Shown: positions 17,650 through 25,944 of the stretch, piece after piece
Layout: every line of letters starts with the position of its first letter
Numbering within the stretch: position 1 is the stretch's first letter
Assembly (NCBI RefSeq): GCF_017876405.1
Contig: NZ_JAGINW010000001.1
Location: forward strand, 2,803,203-2,867,202
Reading direction: 5' to 3'
Origin: Kibdelosporangium banguiense
Lineage (GTDB): Bacteria; Actinomycetota; Actinomycetes; Mycobacteriales; Pseudonocardiaceae
DNA: 64,000 nucleotides
Translations under genes and position numbers: made by a program
Notes under the pieces: generated by a model
What the model saw: the letters and a program-made list of their open reading frames with translations, nothing else
The model's database searches: none
Told to the model about the DNA's origin: nothing

Positions 17650-19182
17650 ATGACGACCCGTGCACGTAAGGCCCCTGGCCGCGTCGCATTCGTAGGCTCC
17701 GGCCCCGGCGACGCCGGGCTGCTGACAGTTCGCGCGCGAGAACTGATCGAGCGTGCCGAGCTGGTGGTGACCGACCCGGATGTGCCGTCCGGGGTGCTGG
17801 CCTACGCGAACGCCGAGGCCGAGGTCCGGCCCGCCGTGGGACAGCCTGCGGACGTGGCCAAGGACCTGGCCAATGAGGCCCGCAACGGCCGTTCGGTGGT
17901 CCGGTTGGTCGCCGGTGACCCGCTGACGCAGGCCCCGGTGGTGGCCGAGACACAGGCGGTGTCCCGCAGCACCATCGCGTTCGACGTGGTTCCTGGCGTC
18001 CCCGCCGGGACAGCGGTGCCCGCCTACGCGGGTGTCGCGCTCGGCTCCCAGCACACCGAGGTCGACGTGCGTGGCACAGTCGACTGGCCCGGCCTGGCCG
18101 GTGTGCAGGGCCCGCTCGTGCTGCACGCCAGCGCGAGCCACCTCGCTGAGGCCGCCTCCGCGCTCGTCGAGCACGGCCTCGCGCCGCAGACGCCGGTCGC
18201 CGTCACGTCCGACGGGACAGGGTCGTCGCAGCGCACCATCGACACCACTCTCGCTTCTCTGGCCGCCGACGCGGGCGAGCTCGTCGGGCACCTCGTCGTC
18301 ACGGTGGGCCAGGCCGTCGCGGGCCGCCCCAAGCTGTCGTGGTGGGAGTCCCGCGCGCTCTACGGCTGGAAGGTGCTGGTGCCGCGCACCAAGGACCAGG
18401 CCGCCGAGATGAGCGAGCGGCTGCGTATCCACGGTGCGATCCCGTCCGAGGTGCCGACCATCTCCGTCGAGCCGCCGCGTAGCCCGGCGCAGATGGAGCG
18501 TTCGGTCAAGGGCCTGGTCGACGGCCGCTACCAGTGGGTCGTGTTCACCTCCACCAACGCTGTGCGCGCGGTGTGGGAGAAGTTCGGCGAGTTCGGTCTG
18601 GACGCCCGCGCGTTCTCCGGCGTGAAGATCGCCTGCGTCGGCGAATCGACCGCGGCCGCGGTGAAGTCGTTCGGCATCATCCCCGAGCTGATCCCGTCCG
18701 GTGAGCAGTCCTCCGAGGGCCTGCTCGCGGACTTCCCGCCGTACGACGACATCCTCGACCCTGTGGACCGGGTTCTGTTGCCACGGGCCGACATCGCCAC
18801 CGAGACCCTGGCGGCCGGCCTGCGCGACCGCGGCTGGGAGATCGACGACGTGACGGCGTACCGCACGGTCCGTGCCGCACCGCCGCCCGCCGAGACCCGC
18901 GAGATGATCAAGACCGGCGGGTTCGACGCGGTCTGCTTCACCTCGTCCTCCACGGTCCGCAACCTCGTCGGCATCGCGGGCAAGCCGCACGCCCGGACGC
19001 TCGTGGCGTGCATCGGCCCGAAGACGGCCGAGACCGCGCGTGAGTTCGGCCTGCGGGTCGACGTGCAGCCCGAGTTCGCCCAGGTCCCGGCTCTGGTCGA
19101 CGCGCTCGCCGAGCACGCCGCCCGGCTGCGTGCCGAAGGCGCCCTCCCGCCGCCTCGTAAGACGAAGCGGGCGCGTCGCTGA
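17650..19182 (+). CDS. hemD: uroporphyrinogen-III synthase with N-terminal SUMT-like domain (HemD fusion)
   Basis: 510 residues, a two-domain fusion. Residues ~10-235 resemble uroporphyrinogen-III C-methyltransferase: [20 protein letters not shown] is the SAM-site start and [20 protein letters not shown] the later core. The normally strict GDPFxFGRGGEE loop reads [13 protein letters not shown] here, so methylation activity is doubtful. Residues ~255-495 are the HemD synthase, with [56 protein letters not shown] and [17 protein letters not shown]. HemD cyclises hydroxymethylbilane with ring-D inversion. The fusion is usual in actinobacteria (Rv0511 position). hemB starts on the last base of its stop. 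Confidence 0.93.
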   Translation: MTTRARKAPGRVAFVGSGPGDAGLLTVRARELIERAELVVTDPDVPSGVLAYANAEAEVRPAVGQPADVAKDLANEARNGRSVVRLVAGDPLTQAPVVAETQAVSRSTIAFDVVPGVPAGTAVPAYAGVALGSQHTEVDVRGTVDWPGLAGVQGPLVLHASASHLAEAASALVEHGLAPQTPVAVTSDGTGSSQRTIDTTLASLAADAGELVGHLVVTVGQAVAGRPKLSWWESRALYGWKVLVPRTKDQAAEMSERLRIHGAIPSEVPTISVEPPRSPAQMERSVKGLVDGRYQWVVFTSTNAVRAVWEKFGEFGLDARAFSGVKIACVGESTAAAVKSFGIIPELIPSGEQSSEGLLADFPPYDDILDPVDRVLLPRADIATETLAAGLRDRGWEIDDVTAYRTVRAAPPPAETREMIKTGGFDAVCFTSSSTVRNLVGIAGKPHARTLVACIGPKTAETAREFGLRVDVQPEFAQVPALVDALAEHAARLRAEGALPPPRKTKRARR

Positions 19183-20159
19183 TGTTCCCCAGTCACCGTC
19201 CCCGCCGGCTGCGCCGCACCGCGGCGCTCCGGCGGATGGTCAGCGAGACGACGATCCGGCCGGAGCACCTGATCCTGCCGATGTTCGTCAAGGAAGGCCT
19301 GACCGAGCCGGTCGCGCTGACCTCGATGCCCGGCGTGTTCCAGCACAGCCGGGACTCGCTGCGCAAGGCGGCGGTCGAGGCCGTGCAGGCCGGCGTCGGT
19401 GGCTTGATGCTGTTCGGCGTTCCCGCGCAGCACGACGCGGTCGGTTCCGGTGGGACGGACCCCGAAGGCATCCTCAACGTCGCGTTGCGGGACGTCCGGT
19501 CCGAGGTCGGCGACAGCACGGTGATCATGTCCGACCTGTGCCTGGACGAGTTCACCGATCACGGCCACTGCGGCGTGCTCGACGCGCACGGCAACGTGGA
19601 CAACGACGCGACGCTCGAGATCTACGCCGAGATGGCCGTCGCCCAGGCCCGCGCCGGAGCGCATGTGGTCGGCCCGAGCGGGATGATGGACGGCCAGGTC
19701 GGCGTGATCCGCACCGCGCTCGACGACGCGGGATACCTGGACACCGCCATCCTGGCGTACTCCGCGAAGTACGCCTCGGCGTTCTTCGGCCCGTTCCGGG
19801 ACGCGGTGGACTCGCAGCTCACCGGCGACCGCAAGGCCTACCAGCAGGACCCGGGCAACATCCGGGAATCGCTGCGCGAGGTCCAGCTGGATCTGGCCGA
19901 AGGCGCGGACATGGTGATGGTCAAGCCCGCCCTGGCCTACCTGGACGTGATCCGGGCGACCGCGGAGATCGCGGACGTGCCGGTCGCGGCATACCAGGTC
20001 TCCGGCGAGTACGCGATGATCGAGGCCGCGGCCGCCAACGGCTGGATCGAGCGGCAGCGCGCGATCATGGAAGCACTGACGTCCATCCGGCGGGCCGGGG
20101 CCGACATCGTGCTCACCTACTGGGCAGTCGAGGTCGCGAACTGGCTCCGGGAGAGCTGA
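19182..20159 (+). CDS. hemB: delta-aminolevulinic acid dehydratase (porphobilinogen synthase)
   Basis: 325 residues. It condenses two 5-aminolevulinates to porphobilinogen. The Schiff-base lysines are visible: Lys196 in [15 protein letters not shown] and Lys248 in [12 protein letters not shown]. The metal-site loop reads [15 protein letters not shown], with Cys120 and Cys130 but Asp at position 122 in place of the middle Cys of the classical zinc triad. The site is therefore a mixed type. Gene order hemA-C-D-B is the mycobacterial one. The start overlaps the hemD stop by one base. Confidence 0.98.
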   Translation: MFPSHRPRRLRRTAALRRMVSETTIRPEHLILPMFVKEGLTEPVALTSMPGVFQHSRDSLRKAAVEAVQAGVGGLMLFGVPAQHDAVGSGGTDPEGILNVALRDVRSEVGDSTVIMSDLCLDEFTDHGHCGVLDAHGNVDNDATLEIYAEMAVAQARAGAHVVGPSGMMDGQVGVIRTALDDAGYLDTAILAYSAKYASAFFGPFRDAVDSQLTGDRKAYQQDPGNIRESLREVQLDLAEGADMVMVKPALAYLDVIRATAEIADVPVAAYQVSGEYAMIEAAAANGWIERQRAIMEALTSIRRAGADIVLTYWAVEVANWLRES

Positions 20160-20175
20160 AGGTAACGTTTCCCTG

Positions 20176-20622
20176 GTGACGACATCAGGCAAATCGGACT
20201 CGGCGGCCGTACCGCGGCCGGCCGTGCTCAACGTCGCCTTCTGGTTCTCCATCGTCGGTTTGTCGATCATCGTGCTCGCGGCGGTGCTGGCCCTGGCGGC
20301 GAAGAACACCTCGATCGCGATCGAGATCGCGCGTCCGGACAAGAAGCTCACCGACGACCAGATCCGCACGGCGATCACCACCCAGGTCTGGGTGACGGTC
20401 GGGTTCTCGGTCGTGTTCGGGCTGCTGGGCGCGTACTTCGTGCGCCAGACCCGTGACGGCGACCGCAAGGCACGCACCCGGTTCACCATCGTGGCGATCC
20501 TGCTGCTGCTGTTCCTGTTCTTCTTCGGCAACCTGGTCGCGCTGGCCGGTCTGCTGATCATGCTGGTCGGCCTGTCGCTGGTGTACGTCGGTGCCTCGAC
20601 TCGATACCTGAACGAGCAGTAG
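20176..20622 (+). CDS. small four-helix membrane protein, function unknown
   Basis: 148 residues from GTG 20176, 16 bases after hemB. Hydrophobic helices lie at about 20-42, 70-88, 103-120 and 121-140; the last two are nearly continuous (LLLLFLFFFGNLVALAGLLIMLVG). There is a polar loop with KKLTDDQIRTAIT between helices 1 and 2. I do not recognise a named family. It is the first of four small membrane proteins trailing the hem operon, and related proteins follow hemB in other Pseudonocardiales and mycobacteria (Rv0513 position). No catalytic motif is seen. Confidence 0.8.
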   Translation: MTTSGKSDSAAVPRPAVLNVAFWFSIVGLSIIVLAAVLALAAKNTSIAIEIARPDKKLTDDQIRTAITTQVWVTVGFSVVFGLLGAYFVRQTRDGDRKARTRFTIVAILLLLFLFFFGNLVALAGLLIMLVGLSLVYVGASTRYLNEQ

Positions 20623-20632
20623 GAGTTCCGCC

Positions 20633-21142
20633 GTGTCCAATCCCATGTTCCCGGAGCCGATGCCGCCGATCGGGGGCCCGGACAATGCTGGGAAGCCGGC
20701 CAGACCACCGGTGCCCAGGGAAGTGAACGTCTCGTTCGCGGTCTGGGTGCTCTCGATGGTGCTGTCCTCGGTCCTGCAGATCGTGGACGCGGACGTGTTC
20801 GTCGAGACCTACCAGAAGCAGATGGCCAACCAGGCCCCTGAGACGCAGCTCAGCGCGGGCACCCTGAAGGGGGTCTACCTCTTCGCGGTGATCGCGGTCG
20901 GCCTGGTGATGCTGCTGTTCGCGTGGAAGATGCGGTCCGGCCGCAACTGGGCCCGCATCCTGCTGACCGTGCTCGCCGTGACCAGCCTGCTGTTCCAGGC
21001 GTCCAGCGTGGGCATGTCGTCGGTGCTCGGCCTGGTCGGTGTCGTGATCACGGCGACCGGGCTGGTGTTCATGTACATGCCCGCGTCGAACGCCTATTTC
21101 GCGGAGATGCGCAAACAGCAGCTGGAGAACCGCCGCCGATGA
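20633..21142 (+). CDS. small membrane protein, function unknown
   Basis: 169 residues from GTG 20633, with AGGAG nine bases upstream. An N-terminal Pro-rich cytoplasmic tail (residues 1-30) precedes helices at about 33-52, 80-97, 106-124 and 127-147. The loop between helices 1 and 2 is polar (YQKQMANQAPETQL). The general plan resembles the preceding gene (first helix, ~30-residue loop, then three close helices), so the two may be distant paralogues; this is inference from topology only. The C-terminus (EMRKQQLENRRR) is basic. It overlaps the next gene by four bases. Confidence 0.8.
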   Translation: MSNPMFPEPMPPIGGPDNAGKPARPPVPREVNVSFAVWVLSMVLSSVLQIVDADVFVETYQKQMANQAPETQLSAGTLKGVYLFAVIAVGLVMLLFAWKMRSGRNWARILLTVLAVTSLLFQASSVGMSSVLGLVGVVITATGLVFMYMPASNAYFAEMRKQQLENRRR

Positions 21143-21573
21143 CGCAGCCGGTGCTCTACGCCGAGCCGGGCTCCACCTGGTGGCCGGTGTTGTGGGGCCC
21201 GATCTTCGCGGTCGTCGGCGCACTCGTGGAGTGGGCCACCGGTCCCGTGCACACCCTTGCCTGGGTGCTCGTCGCGATCGGGTTCGCGGGCGCCGCGGCT
21301 GTCTGGGTCCAGGGCCGGCGCCGGGTGTGCTCGGTCGAGCTGACCCCGTTGAGCCTGCGCCAGGGCCGCGAGACCATCGATGTGGACAAGATCGCCGCCG
21401 CGGACGAGGAGGTCGGCACGCCGATGGCCGCCCGCGTCCTCGGCGGTGGCCTGGCCGTCCCGCGCAAGTTCGATTCGGTGCCCATCAAACTGACCGACGG
21501 CACCGCGGTGCTGGCTTGGGCCAAGGACGGGGAAGCGCTGCGGGCTGCTCTGCGCGAGCGAATCGACTCGTGA
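21139..21573 (+). CDS. DUF3093-like membrane protein
   Basis: 144 residues from ATG 21139, overlapping the previous stop (ATGA). Two N-terminal membrane helices (residues ~13-30 and 37-52; WWPVLWGPIFAVVGALVEW and AWVLVAIGFAGAAAVWV) are followed by a soluble beta-rich domain with VELTPLSLRQGRETIDVDKIAAA and KLTDGTAVLAWAKDGEALRAAL. This layout fits the DUF3093 family of actinobacterial membrane proteins, whose function is unknown. Probably part of the hem-operon tail. Confidence 0.75.
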   Translation: MTQPVLYAEPGSTWWPVLWGPIFAVVGALVEWATGPVHTLAWVLVAIGFAGAAAVWVQGRRRVCSVELTPLSLRQGRETIDVDKIAAADEEVGTPMAARVLGGGLAVPRKFDSVPIKLTDGTAVLAWAKDGEALRAALRERIDS

Positions 21574-21586
21574 GAAGCTGCATGGT

Positions 21587-21928
21587 GTGACCGCCCAGCC
21601 GAAGACCGCCGAGGCGCAGGAACCCGAGCTTCCCGCGCTGCCCCCGGTGCGTGCGAAGCTGAACCAGCCCCGGCGCGCGTTCGTCGCGTTAGCCGAGGTC
21701 CTGGTTGCCGCCGCGCTGATCTGGCTCGCCTTCTGGCTGTGGCCCCATGCGATCGCGCCCATCTCCACAGTGCTCGCCGACGGCCGCCCGCCGTACGTCT
21801 CACACCGCTACTACGGCAACTGGATGGCCCTCTCCATCCTCTCCGGCACAGTCGCCGGCGTCCTGGTCGTCGACGCCGTCCGCCAGCTGATGCTCGCCGC
21901 CCGCGCGCGGCCGAAACACGCTCGCTAG
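21587..21928 (+). CDS. small two-helix membrane protein, function unknown
   Basis: 113 residues from GTG 21587. A Pro-rich N-terminus (residues 1-27) leads to two membrane helices at about 34-55 (ALAEVLVAAALIWLAFWLW) and 80-102, separated by a loop with DGRPPYVSHRYYGNW. The C-terminus is basic. No recognised domain. It closes the run of small membrane genes after hemB; the next gene starts 66 bases later. Confidence 0.75.
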   Translation: MTAQPKTAEAQEPELPALPPVRAKLNQPRRAFVALAEVLVAAALIWLAFWLWPHAIAPISTVLADGRPPYVSHRYYGNWMALSILSGTVAGVLVVDAVRQLMLAARARPKHAR

Positions 21929-21994
21929 GCGCTCCCAGCCAACTCCCAGTTTCCTCCCAGCCGACTGGCATCTGGCGGGAACAGCATTGCCGCT

Positions 21995-23248
21995 ATGAGA
22001 CGCGGACGCCGTGCGTGGTTGATCAACGGAGTACTCGTGGTGGCGCTGGTCGCCGCGGGCTGGGGTGCGTACACCTTCCTGTGGCCCAGCTCCGACGCAG
22101 CCACGACCACCGGCGTACGAACCGTCGCGGCGACGCGGGCAAGCGTGGTGGAGAGCGTTTCGGCGGCCGCGACAGTGCAGAGCAGCTACACCGGGACCGC
22201 GGATTTCAGCACCAGCGGCACGGTCACGCAGATCCTCGTCAAGGTCGGTGACACCGTCACCAAAGGTCAGCAACTGGCCAAACTGGACGATTCCCAGGCG
22301 CGGCTGCAGCTCTCGGCGGCGAAATCCAGCCTGAGCGCGGCCAAGGAGAACCTGGCCAACGCGGTGGCCGCCGCGGCGACGGCGACGACCACGAACCAGC
22401 AGGGCCAGGGGCAACAGTCCCAGTCGCAGAGCACGAAGTCCTTGCAGGCTCAGGTGGATCAGGCCAAGGTCAACGTCGAGCAGGCCGAGCAGGCGTTGGC
22501 AGCGACCACCCTGACCGCTCCCGGCGATGGCACCGTGACCGCGTTGAACGGGACCGTCGGGCAGCGCGCTGGGTCCTCGTCCGGTGGTTCGACCGGTCAG
22601 AGCTCCTCTTCGTCTTCGTCCTCGTCGTCTTCCGCCAGCTCGGGCTTCATCACGCTGACGAACCTGGCGAGCCTGCAGGTCAAGGGCAGCCTCGCCGAGA
22701 TCGACATCGCCAAGGTCAAGGTCGGCCAGGACGCGACCGTCACGTTGAACGCGATGCCGGACACGCCACAACCCGCGAAGGTCGCAGCGGTCGACCTCAC
22801 GCCGACGACCGGCAGCAACAGCGTCGTGACCTACGGCGTCACGCTCACTCTCAATACGCCTCCGGCTGAGCTGCGGCCCGGCCAGTCAGCGAGCGTCGCG
22901 ATCACGGTCGCCAAGGCCGACGACGTGATCGCGATTCCGTCAGCCGCGATGCAGACCGTCGGCACTACGCACACCGTCAACGTGCTCGCCAACGGCCAGG
23001 AGTCCCGGCGGACCATCGAGATCGGTGTCCGTAGCGAATCCTTGGTGCAGGTGACTTCCGGGCTCAACGAGGGCGAGCAGGTCGTCCTGGCGACCGCTAC
23101 CACCACGGGTACCACCGGCCAGCAACGCAACGGCGGTGCAGGTGGCTTCGGTGGAGGTGGCGGCGGCTTCGGCGGTGGCGGTTTGGGTGGCGGAGGCGGC
23201 GGTGGTGGCGGCCGGGTTCAGCCGGGTGGGACAGGAACCGGTCGATGA
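21995..23248 (+). CDS. MacA/HlyD-type periplasmic adaptor subunit of ABC exporter
   Basis: 417 residues. One N-terminal membrane helix (residues ~8-28) anchors an extracellular adaptor. A lipoyl-like half (SGTVTQILVKVGDTVTKGQQ) is followed by a coiled-coil hairpin interrupted by a Gln/Ser stretch (residues ~130-150), the second lipoyl half (TTLTAPGDGTVTALNGTVGQ), a long Ser run (~205-217), and beta-barrel segments including LRPGQSASVAITVAK. The last ~40 residues are almost pure Gly with Phe, a disordered tail. It overlaps the ATPase gene by four bases. With the next two genes it forms a MacAB-like export system; in a monoderm the adaptor acts outside the single membrane. Substrate unknown. 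Confidence 0.9.
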   Translation: MRRGRRAWLINGVLVVALVAAGWGAYTFLWPSSDAATTTGVRTVAATRASVVESVSAAATVQSSYTGTADFSTSGTVTQILVKVGDTVTKGQQLAKLDDSQARLQLSAAKSSLSAAKENLANAVAAAATATTTNQQGQGQQSQSQSTKSLQAQVDQAKVNVEQAEQALAATTLTAPGDGTVTALNGTVGQRAGSSSGGSTGQSSSSSSSSSSSASSGFITLTNLASLQVKGSLAEIDIAKVKVGQDATVTLNAMPDTPQPAKVAAVDLTPTTGSNSVVTYGVTLTLNTPPAELRPGQSASVAITVAKADDVIAIPSAAMQTVGTTHTVNVLANGQESRRTIEIGVRSESLVQVTSGLNEGEQVVLATATTTGTTGQQRNGGAGGFGGGGGGFGGGGLGGGGGGGGGRVQPGGTGTGR

Positions 23249-23955
23249 ACCCCGTCATCCAGGTGACCGCCTTGCGTAAGACGTACGGCAGCGGGGACAC
23301 CGAGGTACACGCGTTGCGCGGCGTGGATCTCGCGGTGTGGCCCGGGGAGTACCTCGCGATCATGGGTGCGTCCGGGTCGGGCAAGTCGACCTTGCTCAAC
23401 GTGCTCGGCTGTCTGGACGTGCCGACCTCGGGCACTTACAAACTGGACGGCATCGACGTCGGCGACCTCAACGAACGCCAGCTTTCCTTGGTACGCAACC
23501 GGAAAATCGGGTTCGTCTTCCAGTCGTACAATCTGGTGCCGCGGACGTCCGCACTGTCCAATGTGGAACTTCCGTTGATCTACTCGGGCCTGCGCCGCAA
23601 GGAGCGGCGCAAACGAGCGCTGGCCGCGCTGGAGATGGTCGGCCTGCTGGAGCGTGCCGGCCACAAGCCGAACCAGCTTTCCGGCGGTCAGCAGCAACGA
23701 GTCGCATTGGCTCGGGCGCTGGTCACCGGGCCCGCGATGGTCCTGGCCGACGAGCCGACCGGAAACCTCGACAGTGAAAGCACCGCCGAGGTGCTGGGCG
23801 TCTTCGACCGGCTCAACCGCGCGGGCCGGACCATCGTGATGATCACTCACGAGGACAACGTCGCCGCGCACGCCGCCCGCATGGTGCGTGTCATGGACGG
23901 CCAGATCGTCGAAGACACGGCGCAATGGCGTATGTCTGGAGCACTGACGTCATGA
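23245..23955 (+). CDS. MacB/LolD-type ABC transporter ATP-binding protein
   Basis: 236 residues, overlapping the adaptor gene (ATGA). Walker A GASGSGKSTLL, Q-loop in KIGFVFQSYNLVPRTSALSN, ABC signature LSGGQQQRVALARAL, Walker B MVLADEPTGNLDSES and the switch His in VMITHEDNVAAHA are all intact. The pattern (LVPRTSALSNVELPL; DEPTGNLDS) is that of the MacB/LolD/FtsE subfamily, in which ATP hydrolysis drives conformational change in an FtsX-type permease rather than direct substrate translocation. Confidence 0.96.
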   Translation: MNPVIQVTALRKTYGSGDTEVHALRGVDLAVWPGEYLAIMGASGSGKSTLLNVLGCLDVPTSGTYKLDGIDVGDLNERQLSLVRNRKIGFVFQSYNLVPRTSALSNVELPLIYSGLRRKERRKRALAALEMVGLLERAGHKPNQLSGGQQQRVALARALVTGPAMVLADEPTGNLDSESTAEVLGVFDRLNRAGRTIVMITHEDNVAAHAARMVRVMDGQIVEDTAQWRMSGALTS

Positions 23956-25148
23956 AAATCGGTGAAGTGCTGCGGTTCGCCCTGATCGGGCTGGCCGCCA
24001 ACAAACTCCGGTCCGGCCTGACCACGCTCGGCATCATGATCGGCGTCGCCGCGGTGATCCTCCTGGTCGCGGTCGGCAGTGGCGCCTCGGCGTCGATCGA
24101 ACAGAGCATCGCCGGGCTGGGCACGAACGTGCTGACCGTGTCCCGGGCCGGTGGCCAGGGCGCCACTTCGCGGCCGTTGACCGTGCAGGACGCCCAGGCG
24201 TTGGTCGATCCCCTCGGCGCGCCCGACGTCAAGGCGAGCTCACCGGTGGTGTCCACCCAGGTCACCGCCGTGTACCAGGGGACAAGCCACGACATCCCGC
24301 AGTTGCTCGGCACCAACCCCGAGTACTTCTCCACTTCCAACAGTGCCCTCGCGCAGGGAGCGCTGTTCACCGCGGACGACGTGTCGGCGGGCCGGAAGGT
24401 GATGGTCCTGGGCTCCACCGCCGCCCAGGAACTGTTCGGCGGCGCCGATCCCGTGGGCAGACAGGTGCTGGCCAACAGCATCCAGTTCACCGTGATCGGT
24501 GTCCTGCAGTCGAAAGGCTCGTCGGGCCTCTCGAACGCGGACGACACCGCGGTCGCGCCGTTGACCGCCGTGCAGAACTCACTCGTCGGATACGGGCAGG
24601 TCAACCAGATCCTCGTACAGGCGACGAGTTCGGACGCGATGTCGGCGGCGCAGGCCGAGGTGACCGCGATCCTCACCGCACGGCACCGCATCTCGGCCAA
24701 CCAGACCGCGGACTTCCGCATCCTCAGCCAGGAGCAGTTGCTGGCGACCCGGACGACGGCCACCGACACGTTCACCGTGTTGCTCGCGTCGGTGGCCGCG
24801 ATCTCGCTGCTCGTCGGCGGAATCGGCGTGACCAACATCATGCTGGTGACGGTGACCGAGCGGATCAGGGAAATCGGCATCCGCAAGGCGATCGGCGCGA
24901 CCAGAGGCGTGATCCTCGGCCAGTTCCTCACCGAGGCGACGCTGTTGAGCCTGTTCGGCGGCGCACTGGGCGTCGCGGCCGGCGTGATCGGCAGCCAGTT
25001 CACCATCGCCGGGATCACCCCGGTGGTCGTACCCGGCTCGATCTTCCTGGCCTTCGGGGTGTCCGCGCTGATCGGCCTGTTCTTCGGCAGCTACCCGGCG
25101 GGCAGGGCCGCCTCGCTGCGCCCGATCGAAGCCCTGCGCCACGACTAG
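23952..25148 (+). CDS. MacB-type ABC transporter permease (FtsX domain)
   Basis: 398 residues from ATG 23952 within the ATPase stop. Helix 1 (LTTLGIMIGVAAVILLVAVG) is followed by a large extracellular MacB core domain (residues ~50-270), then three C-terminal FtsX helices with the marker VGGIGVTNIMLVTVTERIRE and IGIRKAIGATRGVILGQFL. SYPAGRAASLRPIEALRHD is the typical end. It pairs with the ATPase and adaptor as a tripartite-like exporter. In other organisms such modules export peptides, lipids or macrolides; the sequence does not reveal the substrate. Confidence 0.95.
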   Translation: MKIGEVLRFALIGLAANKLRSGLTTLGIMIGVAAVILLVAVGSGASASIEQSIAGLGTNVLTVSRAGGQGATSRPLTVQDAQALVDPLGAPDVKASSPVVSTQVTAVYQGTSHDIPQLLGTNPEYFSTSNSALAQGALFTADDVSAGRKVMVLGSTAAQELFGGADPVGRQVLANSIQFTVIGVLQSKGSSGLSNADDTAVAPLTAVQNSLVGYGQVNQILVQATSSDAMSAAQAEVTAILTARHRISANQTADFRILSQEQLLATRTTATDTFTVLLASVAAISLLVGGIGVTNIMLVTVTERIREIGIRKAIGATRGVILGQFLTEATLLSLFGGALGVAAGVIGSQFTIAGITPVVVPGSIFLAFGVSALIGLFFGSYPAGRAASLRPIEALRHD

Positions 25149-25158
25149 GAGACAGTTG

Positions 25159-25680
25159 ATGACCACACCAGCACCGCAGAACCCCGAGCAAGTGATCTCC
25201 ACCCCGGTCGACAGCAACCTCGACCAGGAACTGACCCAGGCCAAGCGCGGCTTCTCCAAGGTCACCATCGGGCTCGGCGTCGTCGTCCTCGCGCTGGTCG
25301 CGTTCTTCGGCGGAGTCTGGACCCACTCCGCGATCGCCGGCTCCAGCACAGGCGCCGCCACCCCGCAACGCGGCAACGGCGGCCAGGGCGGCTTCCGCGT
25401 CGGCCCAGGCGGTCAAGGTGGTCAGGGAGGGGGCCAGGGCGGCGGTTTCCGTGGTGGCACAGCCGGAACCGTCGACCGCGTCGAAGGCAGCACGATCTAC
25501 GTGAAGATGCCCGACGGCACCGAGGTCAAGGTGTCCACTTCGGACAAAACCAAGGTGGAGACCACAACCGAGGGCAAACTCACCGACATCACACCGGGCT
25601 CGTCGGTACTCGTGCAGGGCCAGCGCGGCGAGGACAACTCCGTGACCGCCCAGACCATCACCAAACGCCCCGCCCAGTGA
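25159..25680 (+). CDS. membrane-anchored DUF5666-like OB-domain protein of the exporter operon
   Basis: 173 residues from ATG 25159, seven bases after AGGAGA (TTG 25156 is in frame but unlikely). One membrane helix at ~38-58 (VTIGLGVVVLALVAFFGGVW), then a Gly/Gln-rich linker (~70-100), then a small beta domain: AGTVDRVEGSTIYVKMPDGT, VSTSDKTKVETTTEG and TPGSSVLVQGQRGEDNSVTA. This last part resembles the DUF5666 fold. The Gly-rich linker echoes the Gly-rich tail of the adaptor protein, which suggests that both work in the same extracellular location. Function unknown; role in the exporter is inferred from the 10-base spacing. Confidence 0.8.
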   Translation: MTTPAPQNPEQVISTPVDSNLDQELTQAKRGFSKVTIGLGVVVLALVAFFGGVWTHSAIAGSSTGAATPQRGNGGQGGFRVGPGGQGGQGGGQGGGFRGGTAGTVDRVEGSTIYVKMPDGTEVKVSTSDKTKVETTTEGKLTDITPGSSVLVQGQRGEDNSVTAQTITKRPAQ

Positions 25681-25830
25681 TGGCCCACACCTCCACCGGA
25701 CAGCCCATCGCTGTGTTCATTGCCGGGTTCCTCGCAGTGCCTACGGCGGCATTCATTGCAAGAGGAATTCGCCAAGGGGAACCCTTGATTTCACATTAGC
25801 AAGGGGGTCTGACATTTCCGGGTACGAGCT

Positions 25831-25899
25831 GGTCACCGACGGGTGACCTTGCCTCCGGCACGCGGCCGCGCCTCCCCGACGTGGTCGTGTGCCGGAGGC
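25831..25899 (+). other. tandem hairpins in the hemL leader region
   Basis: Two perfect hairpins lie between the exporter operon and hemL. GGTCACC (25831-25837) pairs with 25842-25848 around GACG. GCCTCCGGCAC (25851-25861) pairs with 25889-25899, an 11-bp stem with a GC-rich 27-base loop. They end 45 bases before hemL. They could be a terminator of the exporter operon (no T-tract) or a leader structure of hemL. The rest of 25681-25944 shows nothing further. Confidence 0.55.
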
Positions 25900-25944
25900 G
25901 CCCTCCATCACGGCCTGGGGTGGGCCTCGTGCAGACTGGCAGGT

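Noticed and set aside
18528..20708. A 726-codon minus-strand reading frame across hemD and hemB
   Set aside because: It mirrors well-conserved plus-strand genes, has no recognisable domains and has the Arg/Ala/Ser-rich composition typical of antisense frames.
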